In this document: one piece after another, positions 45,471 to 53,037 of the stretch | Layout: the number at the start of each line of letters is the position of its first letter | How positions within the stretch are numbered: the stretch's first letter is position 1 | Source of the DNA: Durusdinium trenchii | Lineage: Eukaryota > Sar > Dinophyceae > Suessiales > Symbiodiniaceae | DNA: 64,000 nucleotides | Reading direction: 5' to 3' | Assembly (NCBI GenBank): GCA_963970005.1 | Contig: CAXAMN010008446.1 | Span: 170,841 to 234,840 of the forward strand | Position numbers and translations under genes: made by a program | Notes under the pieces: generated by a model | The model's input: the letters and a program-made list of their open reading frames with translations, nothing else | Told to the model about the DNA's origin: nothing | Database searches by the model: none

Positions 45471-46239
45471 AGCTCTTGGGATGAAAGAGCCTCATTTGCA
45501 ATCAGAAACATCTGCTTGAGACTACGTCGAAACCACCACGGGACGAACATGAAGAATCCAGGGACATCGATGTCCACCGGAAGAGCTCGAGTTTGGATAC
45601 AAAGCTCGAAGGTGAATCCCTGATCCACTCCCTGGAATCGTGAATCGTGCGCGTGGCATGCCCCCAAAAGGACAACCAATCTCCTATGCCAACAGGTGGT
45701 TTTTCTACTTCCCTGTATTTTTCCAGGGAGTGCACCCCGCATGTGAACGCAGCTTTTAGGAAGTCGTGCTTGGTTGTCCCTTTGAAGCTTCGCCCACTTT
45801 AAACTTGGGTCATTTGCCTGTATGTTACGTCCATTCCATCCTTGCCGGCGCACTTGCTGGAGCAAATCTCTGATGAGGTTAACCCACAGGTGAGCACTTG
45901 CACGTCCTGGCTCGCTGGCTCTTGCACGTGCGGACCCCATGACTCCCAAAGAAACCCACTCATATAGCACGTGAGAAACGGCCCACTTACGTTTGGCTCT
46001 CCCCAACGTTTGGCAAATCATGTGTTGGCCGGGCAAGAAAGCATGCGAATGAATTGAAATGGGTCCTTCTCCAAGGCATGTTCCTCTATTTAAAAAGCAT
46101 CTGTAGTAGAGAATGACTAAAGGGTTGTCACTTGGTTCCAAAAAATGAAGCAAAAGGCAGCCACATTCCAAGTGACCTTTTGTGGAAGATCCCATTAAAA
46201 GCAAAACACACGCGCACACACACACACACACCGTTCGCA

Positions 46240-46380
46240 AAAAAAAGACTGGGCATCGCCCGAGTTGAAGGTTTTCCACTCCTGCGCCCGCACCGAGGCC
46301 ACATCCATGGACAAGGCGGTGCAGTCCAAGCAAAGGGCCTGGACGCTCTGCGCGCTGCGCGCCGCCGAGCAAATCGCACG
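46240..46380 (-). CDS. Probable exon, unknown product
   Basis: Minus strand reads RAICSAARSAQSVQALCLDC then TALSMDVASVRAQEWKTFNS GD. Protein-like, with regular hydrophobic spacing. It may pair with the RSWCAFE exon type at 58830, because similar S-x-D-x-A-S-V-R segments follow such motifs in some dinoflagellate proteins (from memory, unverified). It lies downstream of the stop of the transposase-like gene and so belongs to another gene. Confidence 0.4.
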
Positions 46381-46730
46381 TCGATACACAGCGAGCTGTC
46401 GTGCATGCATAAAATGGCAAGAGTAATATGGATGTAAATGGCACAAGCCCCAAGATGTCTTTTGAACGTCGATCTTTTAGATGGGAGCCCATATAAACCT
46501 CCTTTTGGGGATTGTGCCATCTACTCTGAAACCACTGTATCTGTACATGATATAGTATATATCAGTGTATAGATGTATATATCAATTGACCTAGACCACC
46601 AAAGAGGCAAAGATTTCTGCCCGACATGGATTGTTGTTCGTTTCCAAGATTCCAGCCCGCTTTGCTGAAAAGTGTTCGAGTCTGCCCGCTTTGAGCCGCT
46701 TCCCTTTTTCCGCTGGGGACTCAGCCATGC

Positions 46731-46880
46731 TTGAGCTTCTTGAATTGATTCATGTACTCTCCCAAGCTCTTTTGAAGGCAACGGAGAGCACAGGAAAGCG
46801 CATGTGTTCCGCTAGTTCTAGCTATTTGTGATACCTTCCCAACTAGATCTTCATCAGCCCAGCAAGCGTAGTCTCAGTTC
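46731..46880 (-). CDS. Last exon of the GDWPYLRK-family gene
   Basis: Reads YACWADEDLVGKVSQIARTS then GTHALSCALRCLQKSLGEYM and a basic tail ending KKLKHG and TGA. The D-E-D-x-V-G-K-V-S motif followed by an arginine and, later, L-Q-x-x-L is, from memory, the family's C-terminal hallmark. The acidic pair would be the candidate third catalytic residue. The start is approximate (ACTGAG acceptor). Confidence 0.65.
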
Positions 46881-49800
46881 AGGCTGAGAGTAAACATGTG
46901 TGACCATATGCACAGCATCCATACTGTACATATCTAAGGCATGAACTCAATGGATTGACTTCAAAGATGTCCTTCTCCCATGCGTTATTCAGCCGCAACC
47001 TCATTTGGAGGAAGCTCAACCAGGCAACACAACAAGCACAAAACGCCACACAGAGCAATTGATACAAGAGACCCCTCGTGAGAACACATATGTAGCTTCG
47101 GTCGTATGTAGAATAGGTGTATCCCTTTCTCGTGGCACAAGTAAGCAAGGATGCTGTATGTCTCCTTAGCAACGCTCAGCCATATGATGTATCACACTTG
47201 CCCAAAACAAGATGAAACTCCCCAAGCTAGTACTGCACAAGACATGCTTCAGTCATCCCCTGAAAGGCCGCAGCCGCATAGCAACAATCCTCTGGAGACA
47301 ACCAGAGGCCACGCCAGTGCAAAAGCCGGTAGAGGGCATTTGAGCAGCGGACACCATAGTGCAACACTTGGAACAGTGTCCTGCAACACTCCTCAGTGCA
47401 CAAAGTGGGTTTCTACAGGCATATTTTTTTCTAGGAAGGAGTCATCAAGAAGGAGCACTTTCAGTCAAACAAGTTTCCATTCGATCCATAATCCACTCCA
47501 GCCATGCAGATACAATTGACGTGTCTGCTCCTTTTCCACCAGTGGCAGTAGGATACGAATTGTTCCTTGCAAAATGACACACATATTATATATAAGTGAG
47601 ATGTCCTTACCAACATGCATGAATGCGTGAGATAAGTTGCACACACGCACACACACACACGGTCAGTTTCTTTGTACCAAGGCTCGATGCCATTTTGAAT
47701 TCCCGTTTGGAAAAACTTCTGATGTTTGTGTTCTTTTTCTTCAGGTGGCAAAATTCCATGTAGTTTCTGAAAGCGGCATCTAGCCGATTGTCCAGGGACC
47801 TCCCCTGGAACAACTTGAGCTTGCACAGAAGAACAGTGGCAGATGCCACAAAGTCCTTCCCAATCCTGAGCTCTTTTTTGTGGCCGTGCACGTGCACACA
47901 ATGTCACACAATCACATCACACACAACTATGTGTGCAGCCAGAAAACCCTATGTGCCATGTGTGCGCTGAATCTATGAGTATGGTGTTGGGCAAGGTCAG
48001 CGATGGCACTGCAGACAGTGGATTGTTGAGGCACTTGAATGGGCTTGGGCAGTCCTCAATCCGGTCCTTCCTCCACACGGCGTTGATGCTCATGTCAAAC
48101 CATTCCTGATCAACAGCTTGACTGGCATTTTGACTGGGAAGCACTAACTTGTAGTTCAATGTTGCATACTGAGTTTCTTTTCCACTGCAAAGATGGCATT
48201 TACGTCGACAGTTGTATCCAACTGATAAGGCCAGAGCCTGGCGTGCGCATTCTAAAAATATAGCAGCCCCTCCAAAAGAAAACAAATTCCGCTCCTTTCT
48301 CAGGTAGGGCCAATCACCCTTTGTGCCCAGCATGGCACAAAAGACGCGTTCTTCACCATCGGGCGTTGTCACCTCAACCCACTGGGATCTCTAGGCAGTA
48401 CATAGAAAATAGGAAGCAGGGATCATGGCAATACAAGACAAGTGACAAGAACCCCTTGTTCGAAAAGCTCATTGAGGTTGTCCGCCAAATAGCCATTGAG
48501 GTTTTTGAGGGTTTGCTCACCCCAGTACAATTCAGATGGAATGACTGAATACAAAAAGCGGGTGCACATTGAATGCCTCAGCTGAAACCCACTCCAACAC
48601 CCTGGTCATATTTGGGACCTCAACCCCACCAAAAAATCAATATCGCCACAAAATATACTTCAAGCAAATCCAGGTGGCCCACTAGAATTCTTGAACTCCG
48701 GCCCCCGAAAAGAGATTGCTGGTTGGATTGCCATTGCCATTGGGTGACTTGGATTGGCTTTCAAGTAGCGGTCCCAAAACAAACGAAGCTCAGTCTTCCA
48801 TCCACCAACATCGCTGATGTGATGGCCAGCTAGCAGCAGTTCGCTGTGTTCGAGCAATAGGTACTCCACCCAGGTTCTTGGAAGAATGACTGGGTAGTGA
48901 ACCCACTGTTTGTGCACCTTGGGCTTTCGCTTCCGCACTGGTACTTTTACTGTATGGAGTCGGAGGGGTAGTGTGAGTCCACGCTTGTGCACAAGGGAGT
49001 GAAGGTTCCTGCAAGCATGCTTCTGGTCTCTTCCAGCGGCTGCAATTCGATACAGCAAATCCAGGCTTCCTAAGAAACAATGTTGGAACCAAGCACTTAA
49101 TGCACCCGATCATAGCACCCAATGCAGCCTAGGTTCTCCCTTTCCCCAATTTAGCGCTCATGGAAGCTAGTTTGCACACTCTTCTTGCTGTTTCAGCCTG
49201 AGTGGTGAAAAAGTAATTACGTGGTATCCCTTCAATGCAGGGTTTCAGAACTAACATGCAACCAAAACACCCCTGAGAAATAGTCATTTACCAGCTCTTC
49301 ACCCAGCTCCTTGTCCAGGTCCAGATCTTCTACTTGGTCTTGGCGCCGCCGATCACCTGGCACTGAGATGAGACAAGGAGGTTGGACCAGGGAACCTGGT
49401 TATGCATAGGCACTGGGCACCTTGTGAAAAGAAAGCGGCCGGGGTAGTACTGGTACTGGGTCCACCTGGCCATATACCAATAGGGTGTTGCAACAGATGT
49501 CAAACCAATGATCCAAGCATTGATCCAAAGGAGGGAGACCACTTGTTTTGCTTTCTTTTTCTTCATCCGGCAACTCTGAGTGTATAGAAGGCTTCAATGC
49601 CAATAGCTGGCAGATCGATCTAGTCTATGTAGGCATCAAAATTGCAGCCAGTCTCTTGGCCACACAGGAAGACATGAAGAAAACCTACTTTTTGGCTTTC
49701 TTTCTAGAGCTAGATGGCTTGGATGTCCCTTCCCCTTCATCCTCTCGAGTTTCTTCCTTCACTGGCTTTTTTGCGTTCTTTTCTTTCTTGGTGTTGTCCT

Positions 49801-52435
49801 TTTTTTTGGACTTGGACTCCGCAGCTTTCTTCTCCTTGGGCGCCTTGATGGTCCTGGCAAGTGAATTCCAACTCTCACCAGCCACCCTTAAGGAAGCTTC
49901 GAGGGTCCAACAAGCCTGGCACGGGCAGTGAGGTGATTGAGCGCCATATCCACTTTCGTGGTGTCAGTGTAGGTCTTGACAAGCTTTTGCTTGTCCTCCC
50001 TAGCAAACGAGGGACCACAAAGTTGCAGAAACATATTTTGGTGAACATGATGCAAACATCCAAAATTCCACAGAGTCCTGGTTAGAGGTGTCTCCGATGA
50101 CACAGAATCCATTTGAAACTGAAGAAGTTTCTTGTAGCAATCTTCCAGTTCCGTTTTCTTCTTGCCAAGATCACCAGCCATCCTCAGTAGAATGCGCAAG
50201 ACTCGAGCCAGGCTTGCGATCGTTCTGGGTAGAGACGACAAGGCACTCTGTGGCTCGAGGCACCTTCATCGCATTCAACTTGTCCTGCCCAGAACTTTGG
50301 GACAATCCAGGGGGGGCCACAGAGAAAACAGTGGAGTGAGCCTGAAGCACAGAGATTTTGTCCATTTTCTTGCCCACCAAATCCACATAAACCGGCAGCA
50401 AGCCTGGGTGCATACATACTTACATCCATACTTGCAGGTGGTTAATCATCAAACAGGCAGGCAAGAAACTTAACACGTCTTGATTGCTTTGGAGAACAGG
50501 TAAGCTTGCTGTCTTTGCATCTTTTGCAGCGACAACTGAACCGGTAGCCCCATGGTTGACGTCACTGCCAGAGGCACCACGCCTGAAGAAACACTACACC
50601 GAGGAGAAAGAGCCAGAATCTCAGCCAATTGGTACCAAAGGAAAAGGAGGGCAAAGCACTCCAAAGCAAAGCTGGTGTCAATTGGTTCACGCATACCAAG
50701 TAGCTCCAAAGCCGCTTCCAGGTTCACATCTCCCCGAAATAGCTCCCCATCAGGATCCTTTGACATGTAAACTAAAAAAAGTAAACATCATAAGAATCTT
50801 TCAGGGTTGTTGCTGATCAATAAACACAGAACATGGCAATCCTCCAGTTCCATAGATCCACGTGTTTCTGTCTCTTGAAGCTGCATGTTTTCGAACTCAA
50901 ATTCAACTTCCGTTGGAATCTTCCATTCCTCTCTTCCATGAACTGGGTTTCGCTGAAGCAACCCTCTCTTCAAGGCCCACTGCCGCGAGTTCTCAATCAT
51001 CTCCCTCAGAGCATATGAAGGTATCGGTGAGAGCACCCTATGAAAATGGAGACTTGAAATATATATATATATATATATGCACATGAAGATGCTACCAAAA
51101 AACGGGTCCCACTTCTTGAACTCTCTGAGAGTAATCTCATTGTGAAACCCTCCACGGACTCTGTTCATGGCGGTTTGACGACTCAGCTTCTTTACCTCCG
51201 CCTCCACAGCCTTAAAGTCCCCATGCTTCAGCAGCAACTCTCGCAACTCTTCACCTCAGGTGTTGGGATTTGGAGATTATATTTGCATATCGAATAGCAG
51301 CATCGTGAAACCTATATGCAGTCAAACCTCGTTTCTCAGGGATTTGATACAGGGCTAGAGCTTCCTTTGAGCAATTGGGCTTGCCAGATTTAGGCTCAAA
51401 ATATCGCTTCATCCTTAGATAGCAGACCTGTCAGTAAAACAAACTTAAAAGCTAGCATAACTCCGGCGGTAATTTAAACTAGTGTCTTCCAATAAGTGCC
51501 ATCTTTGTATTTGTCCGTCTTGGACACAACAACATCCTTTTCTGCACTGGGAGAAGGTGCCCGAGCTTTTGGAGGTGGGGTCGCAAAAGCTTTAGAAGCT
51601 GGGCTGCTGCATTGCAATCCTGTACTGGTAGGGGCTGGGGGTGCGGGAGGTTGGGGAGGTGGCGATGGGATAAGGTTTAGGGGGGATGGTAGTAGCGGTG
51701 GTGACAGGGATGCGGATGAGGCTGGTGGCGATGCGGCTGGGGTAGGTTTGGATTCACAGGGTGAAGAAATTTCCTCAACGTTCTTCTTTGGGGAAGCTGG
51801 TGGCACCACACCGGTTTGTGGTTCTTGTGACTCATCGAGCTGTGTGTTCTGTACTTCTTTGCTCTCACCTGTTGCAGCTGCAGCGGGCGCAGGTGTTGCT
51901 GCTGGGGCTGGGTTCCCTCCATAAGGCAATGTGTCTGAGAGTGACTCACGTGACTTAAGCAACCTTAGTTGCTCTTCAGGAAGTTTGCCAACTGGAAACT
52001 TAGCACTCCCAGGCATAAAGGTACCAGCAGCACAAGCTTCATGCGCAAGAGCTCCTGCATTATATATATATATGACTCTAGGCTCACACATCCAGTACAG
52101 TACACAAGTGACAAACAAGTCCTGATCTTGCTACATCCGGTTCCCCCATGCCACTTGTGAAGCCCAGATCCAGCTGCATTTGCTGGAGCCTTTCCGTTGC
52201 TGCCTCAGGCAATGGAGACAAGAGCCGTTGAACGATAAAAACTCTTTCCATGTGGGGCATTGAAACTCTTGGGGATGCAAACTCCATATACATGAAAGGG
52301 AACCACCAAAATCCAATGACTAGGTACAGTGATTTGGTTCTGAATTTGCTCCATGTTCAGGTGTGCCAGTTGGCCATCAATTGCAAGCAAGCCCCCGTTG
52401 AGGGTTGTGCAAGAACGAAGCTTTTCAGGGTCCAT
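46731..52435 (-). CDS. Multi-exon gene of the dinoflagellate GDWPYLRK family, candidate TNP2/CACTA-like transposase
   Basis: About 21 exons from an ATG at 52435 to a TGA at 46731-46733. Landmarks in order: PEEQLRLLKSRESLSD and a Pro/Ser-rich linker; MKRYFEPKSGKP; RTWVEYLLLEHSELLLAGHH; SMCTRFLYSVIPSELYWGEQ; GTKGDWPYLRK; CRRKCHLC; LIDSAHTWHIG then GKDFVASATVLLC; RPKLHM; and ADEDLVGKVSQIAR near the C-terminus. From memory this order defines a large hypothetical-protein family in Symbiodinium genomes. The G-D, C-x-x-C, D-x-x-H-x-x-H/W-x-G and late E landmarks parallel En/Spm TNP2 and KDZ transposases; that is my inference. Most splice phases close, and few disruptions are visible, so it could be active. 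The MELFSG gene lies 237 bp upstream in the same direction. Confidence 0.75.
46925..47183 (-). CDS. Two exons, RPKLHM region of the GDWPYLRK-family gene
   Basis: The upstream exon (about 47085-47183) reads VAKETYSILAYLCHEKGIHL then FYIRPKLHM, the 'arginine-proline-lysine-x-H' block of the family. After an intron beginning in the CTCACGAGGGG region, a short exon near 46925-46995 reads AWEKDIFEVNPLSSC, where the family typically has a N-P-x-x-x-x-C segment. Both boundaries are approximate. Confidence 0.55.
47226..47398 (-). CDS. Exon, helical region of the GDWPYLRK-family gene
   Basis: Reads VLHYGVRCSNALYRLLHWRG then LWLSPEDCCYAAAAFQGMTE and ACLVQY. A helical segment with L-Y-x-x-x-L-W-L, expected between the FSKRE and RPKLH blocks. 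Start uncertain: a GCAG or CTGAG acceptor could be used. Confidence 0.55.
47455..47530 (-). CDS. Exon GADTSIVSAWLEWIMD of the GDWPYLRK-family gene
   Basis: After a GGAAAAG|GA acceptor the frame continues the previous exon in phase (G|GA) and reads ADTSIVSAWLEWIMDRMETC then LTESAPS. The preceding 147-nt intron contains a GT microsatellite (near 47643-47660 on the plus strand as CA). The 3' donor is unclear and may be non-GT. Confidence 0.6.
47678..47865 (-). CDS. Exon IGKDFVASATVLLC of the GDWPYLRK-family gene
   Basis: Starts at a CTCAG acceptor; joined to the previous exon in phase it completes ...HTWHIG-IGKDFVASATVLLC. It continues SLDNRLDAAFRNYMEFCHLK and NTNIRSFSKREFKM, ending CTTG|GTACAA. 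The D after G-K and the F-T/S-K-x-x motif are family features recalled from memory. Confidence 0.7.
47948..48237 (-). CDS. Exon with CxxC and ILIDSAHTWHIG of the GDWPYLRK-family gene
   Basis: Begins ALALSVGYNCRRKCHLCSGK, giving a C-x-x-x-C-x-x-C arrangement that could bind zinc, and continues EWFDMSINAVWRKDRIEDCP to SLTLPNTILIDSAHTWHIG. The aspartate of LIDSAH is the candidate second catalytic acid. Donor ATAGG|GTTTTC, phase 2, matches the next exon. A further small intron inside the NYKLVLPSQN stretch cannot be excluded. Confidence 0.7.
48295..48381 (-). CDS. Exon GTKGDWPYLRK (candidate first catalytic Asp)
   Basis: Starts after ATCCCAG at TGGGTTGAG in phase with the previous exon; reads WVEVTTPDGEERVFCAMLGT then KGDWPYLRK. 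The next 57 nt (48238-48294) run GAGCGG...CGCCAG and are T-rich; removing them joins YLRK to ALALSVGY in phase 0. They are themselves open, so retention would add 19 residues. I favour a GA-AG intron. Confidence 0.7.
48447..48581 (-). CDS. Exon RFLYSVIPSELYWGEQ of the GDWPYLRK-family gene
   Basis: Bounded by TTTCAG|CTGAGG and CTT|GTCACT. Reads RHSMCTRFLYSVIPSELYWG then EQTLKNLNGYLADNLNELFE QGVL. The S-V-I-P-S-E-L-Y block is, from memory, one of the most conserved parts of the family. Phase 0 at both ends. Confidence 0.75.
48722..49066 (-). CDS. Exon RTWVEYLLLEHSELLLAGHH of the GDWPYLRK-family gene
   Basis: Reads RIAAAGRDQKHACRNLHSLV, a basic stretch with VPVRKRKPKVHKQW, then PVILPRTWVEYLLLEHSELL LAGHH and WKTELRLFWDRYLKANPSHP. 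The P-x-x-W-x-x-Y-L-L and the G-G/A-H blocks followed by F-W-x-x-Y are family landmarks. The 3' donor may be GC (ATG|GCAATC). Confidence 0.65.
49330..50413 (-). CDS. Middle exons of the GDWPYLRK-family gene (order tentative)
   Basis: Four open segments, in transcription order: PGLLPVYVDLVGKKMDKISV (about 50300-50413); a coiled-coil-like LRMAGDLGKKKTELEDCYKK LLQFQ (about 50080-50241); a lysine-rich ARTIKAPKEKKAAESKSKKK ending KKAKK (49685-49885); and MARWTQYQYYPGRFLFTRCP (about 49340-49490). Helical and lysine-rich linkers are usual at this place in the family. Splice joins were not resolved, and the stop after KKAKK must be removed by splicing if this is one gene. Confidence 0.45.
50490..50771 (-). 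CDS. Exon YMSKDPDGELFRGDVNLEAA of the GDWPYLRK-family gene
   Basis: Starts after TTTTTAG and is joined in phase to DCHVLF of the previous exon (T|TT). Reads SKDPDGELFRGDVNLEAALE LLGMREPID then a hydrophobic stretch ALLFLWYQLAEILAL. The end is uncertain because the frame stays open to about 50473. Confidence 0.55.
50826..51037 (-). CDS. Exon SPIPSYALREMIENSRQWAL of the GDWPYLRK-family gene
   Basis: Preceded by a TTCATAG acceptor after a TA-rich intron (51038-51082, 45 nt, containing the AT microsatellite). Reads SYALREMIENSRQWALKRGL then IPTEVEFEFENMQLQETETR GSMELEDC. Donor CTGT|GTTTAT closes in phase with the next exon. Confidence 0.65.
51083..51254 (-). CDS. Exon LRELLLKHGDFKAVEAEVKK of the GDWPYLRK-family gene
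   Basis: The acceptor CACCTGAG|GT completes a glycine codon with the previous exon (CGA G|GT). Reads EELRELLLKHGDFKAVEAEV then RVRGGFHNEITLREFKKW. A helical region consistent with the family's 'G-D-x-x-x-V-E' block. Donor TTCAT|GTGCAT. Confidence 0.65.
51328..51427 (-). CDS. Exon MKRYFEPKSGKP of the GDWPYLRK-family gene
   Basis: Starts at CTGACAG|GTC and ends CGAG|GTTTGA. Reads VCYLRMKRYFEPKSGKPNCS then KEALALYQIPEKR. Y/F-x-E-P-K followed by S/T-G-K is a family landmark. In phase with both neighbours; the upstream intron is 52 nt (51428-51479) and the downstream one 73 nt (51255-51327). Confidence 0.7.
51480..52054 (-). CDS. Pro/Ser/Ala-rich exon of the GDWPYLRK-family gene
   Basis: Begins ALAHEACAAGTFMPGSAKFP and VGKLPEEQLRLLKSRESLSD, then a long low-complexity linker (runs of PPPQPPAPPAP and AAAAT) ending KTDKYKDGTYWKTL. 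The linker is probably disordered. The intron before it (52055-52121) only closes in frame if the donor is GA (TCAG|GACTTG) and the acceptor GCAG. Confidence 0.65.
52122..52435 (-). CDS. First two exons of the GDWPYLRK-family gene
   Basis: Exon 1 (52328-52435) starts MDPEKLRSCTTLNGGLLAID and ends NQIT before GTACCTAG. Exon 2 (52122-52281) reads FASPRVSMPHMERVFIVQRL then PEAATERLQQMQLDLGFTSG. The 46-nt intron between them would be GT...GGAG. ATG 52435 is chosen because no open coding-like sequence precedes it, but an earlier non-coding exon with a trans-spliced leader is possible. Confidence 0.55.
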
Positions 52436-52672
52436 GTTGACAGCGAAGCTTGAACCAACTAGCTACTTGAAACGGTTTCTGAAACACACCACTGGCAAAA
52501 ATTTTAGTTTGCGCCTCTTTGCGGATATTTGCGCCCGTTTGATTGGTTTTTGCGTCCGTTTTGCGCCCGAGATTGCACGTTTTTTTGGTATGAATTGATC
52601 CACTAGAGGCCAAAAAAACCAATAGTGGGCTCATGCATCAAAATCATTGGTATGCATTTACCCACGCTGCTC

Positions 52673-53037
52673 TCAACTGGTCTCGGCAAGGGTCATCTGC
52701 CAACACCTAGGCTCCAAAGGGTTCTGTTTAAAGCAGGTAGAAGGGGTCACACCAGAGGCTAAGCTCAAGGCATGATCCATAAGGACTTGGTTGAAGTTGG
52801 CCAGAGTCTCTTCCCAAGTGCTCGGAATATTTAACCGGCTGTTTCGATACAAGTACCCCCAAACCTGAATCATTTCAGCCTCAGCCCAAACATCCCCCAC
52901 CTCAAGACTCTGGAACAACTGGCGGTCTGTGGCGGTGTGGTCTACATGTACTTTCTGCCTCATGCACATTCGAGGCTGGTCCTTCACCTCAGACCACACC
53001 TGGAAGAAGTGCTTCGCAAGGCCCTCTGGGTATCGCC
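52673..53037 (-). CDS. Last exon of the MELFSG-family gene
   Basis: After GCCAG|GCG the exon completes G-R-Y-P-E-G with the previous one (GG|G), reading YPEGLAKHFFQVWSEVKDQP then VGDVWAEAEMIQVWGYLYRN and ending TLAETS and TGA. 'YPxG/R-x-x' near the C-terminus is, from memory, typical of the family. It is preceded by a 58-nt GT-AG intron (53038-53095). Confidence 0.7.

Noticed and set aside
45296-46492. 398-codon minus-strand open frame, the longest in the window
   Set aside because: Most of it looks like a chance frame. It runs through a CA microsatellite, and the protein-like parts lie partly in another frame (46240-46380). Only its end (45296-45470) is kept as a possible exon.
51496-51924. 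Plus-strand glycine-rich 142-codon frame
   Set aside because: Antisense shadow of the Pro/Ser-rich exon of the transposase-like gene.
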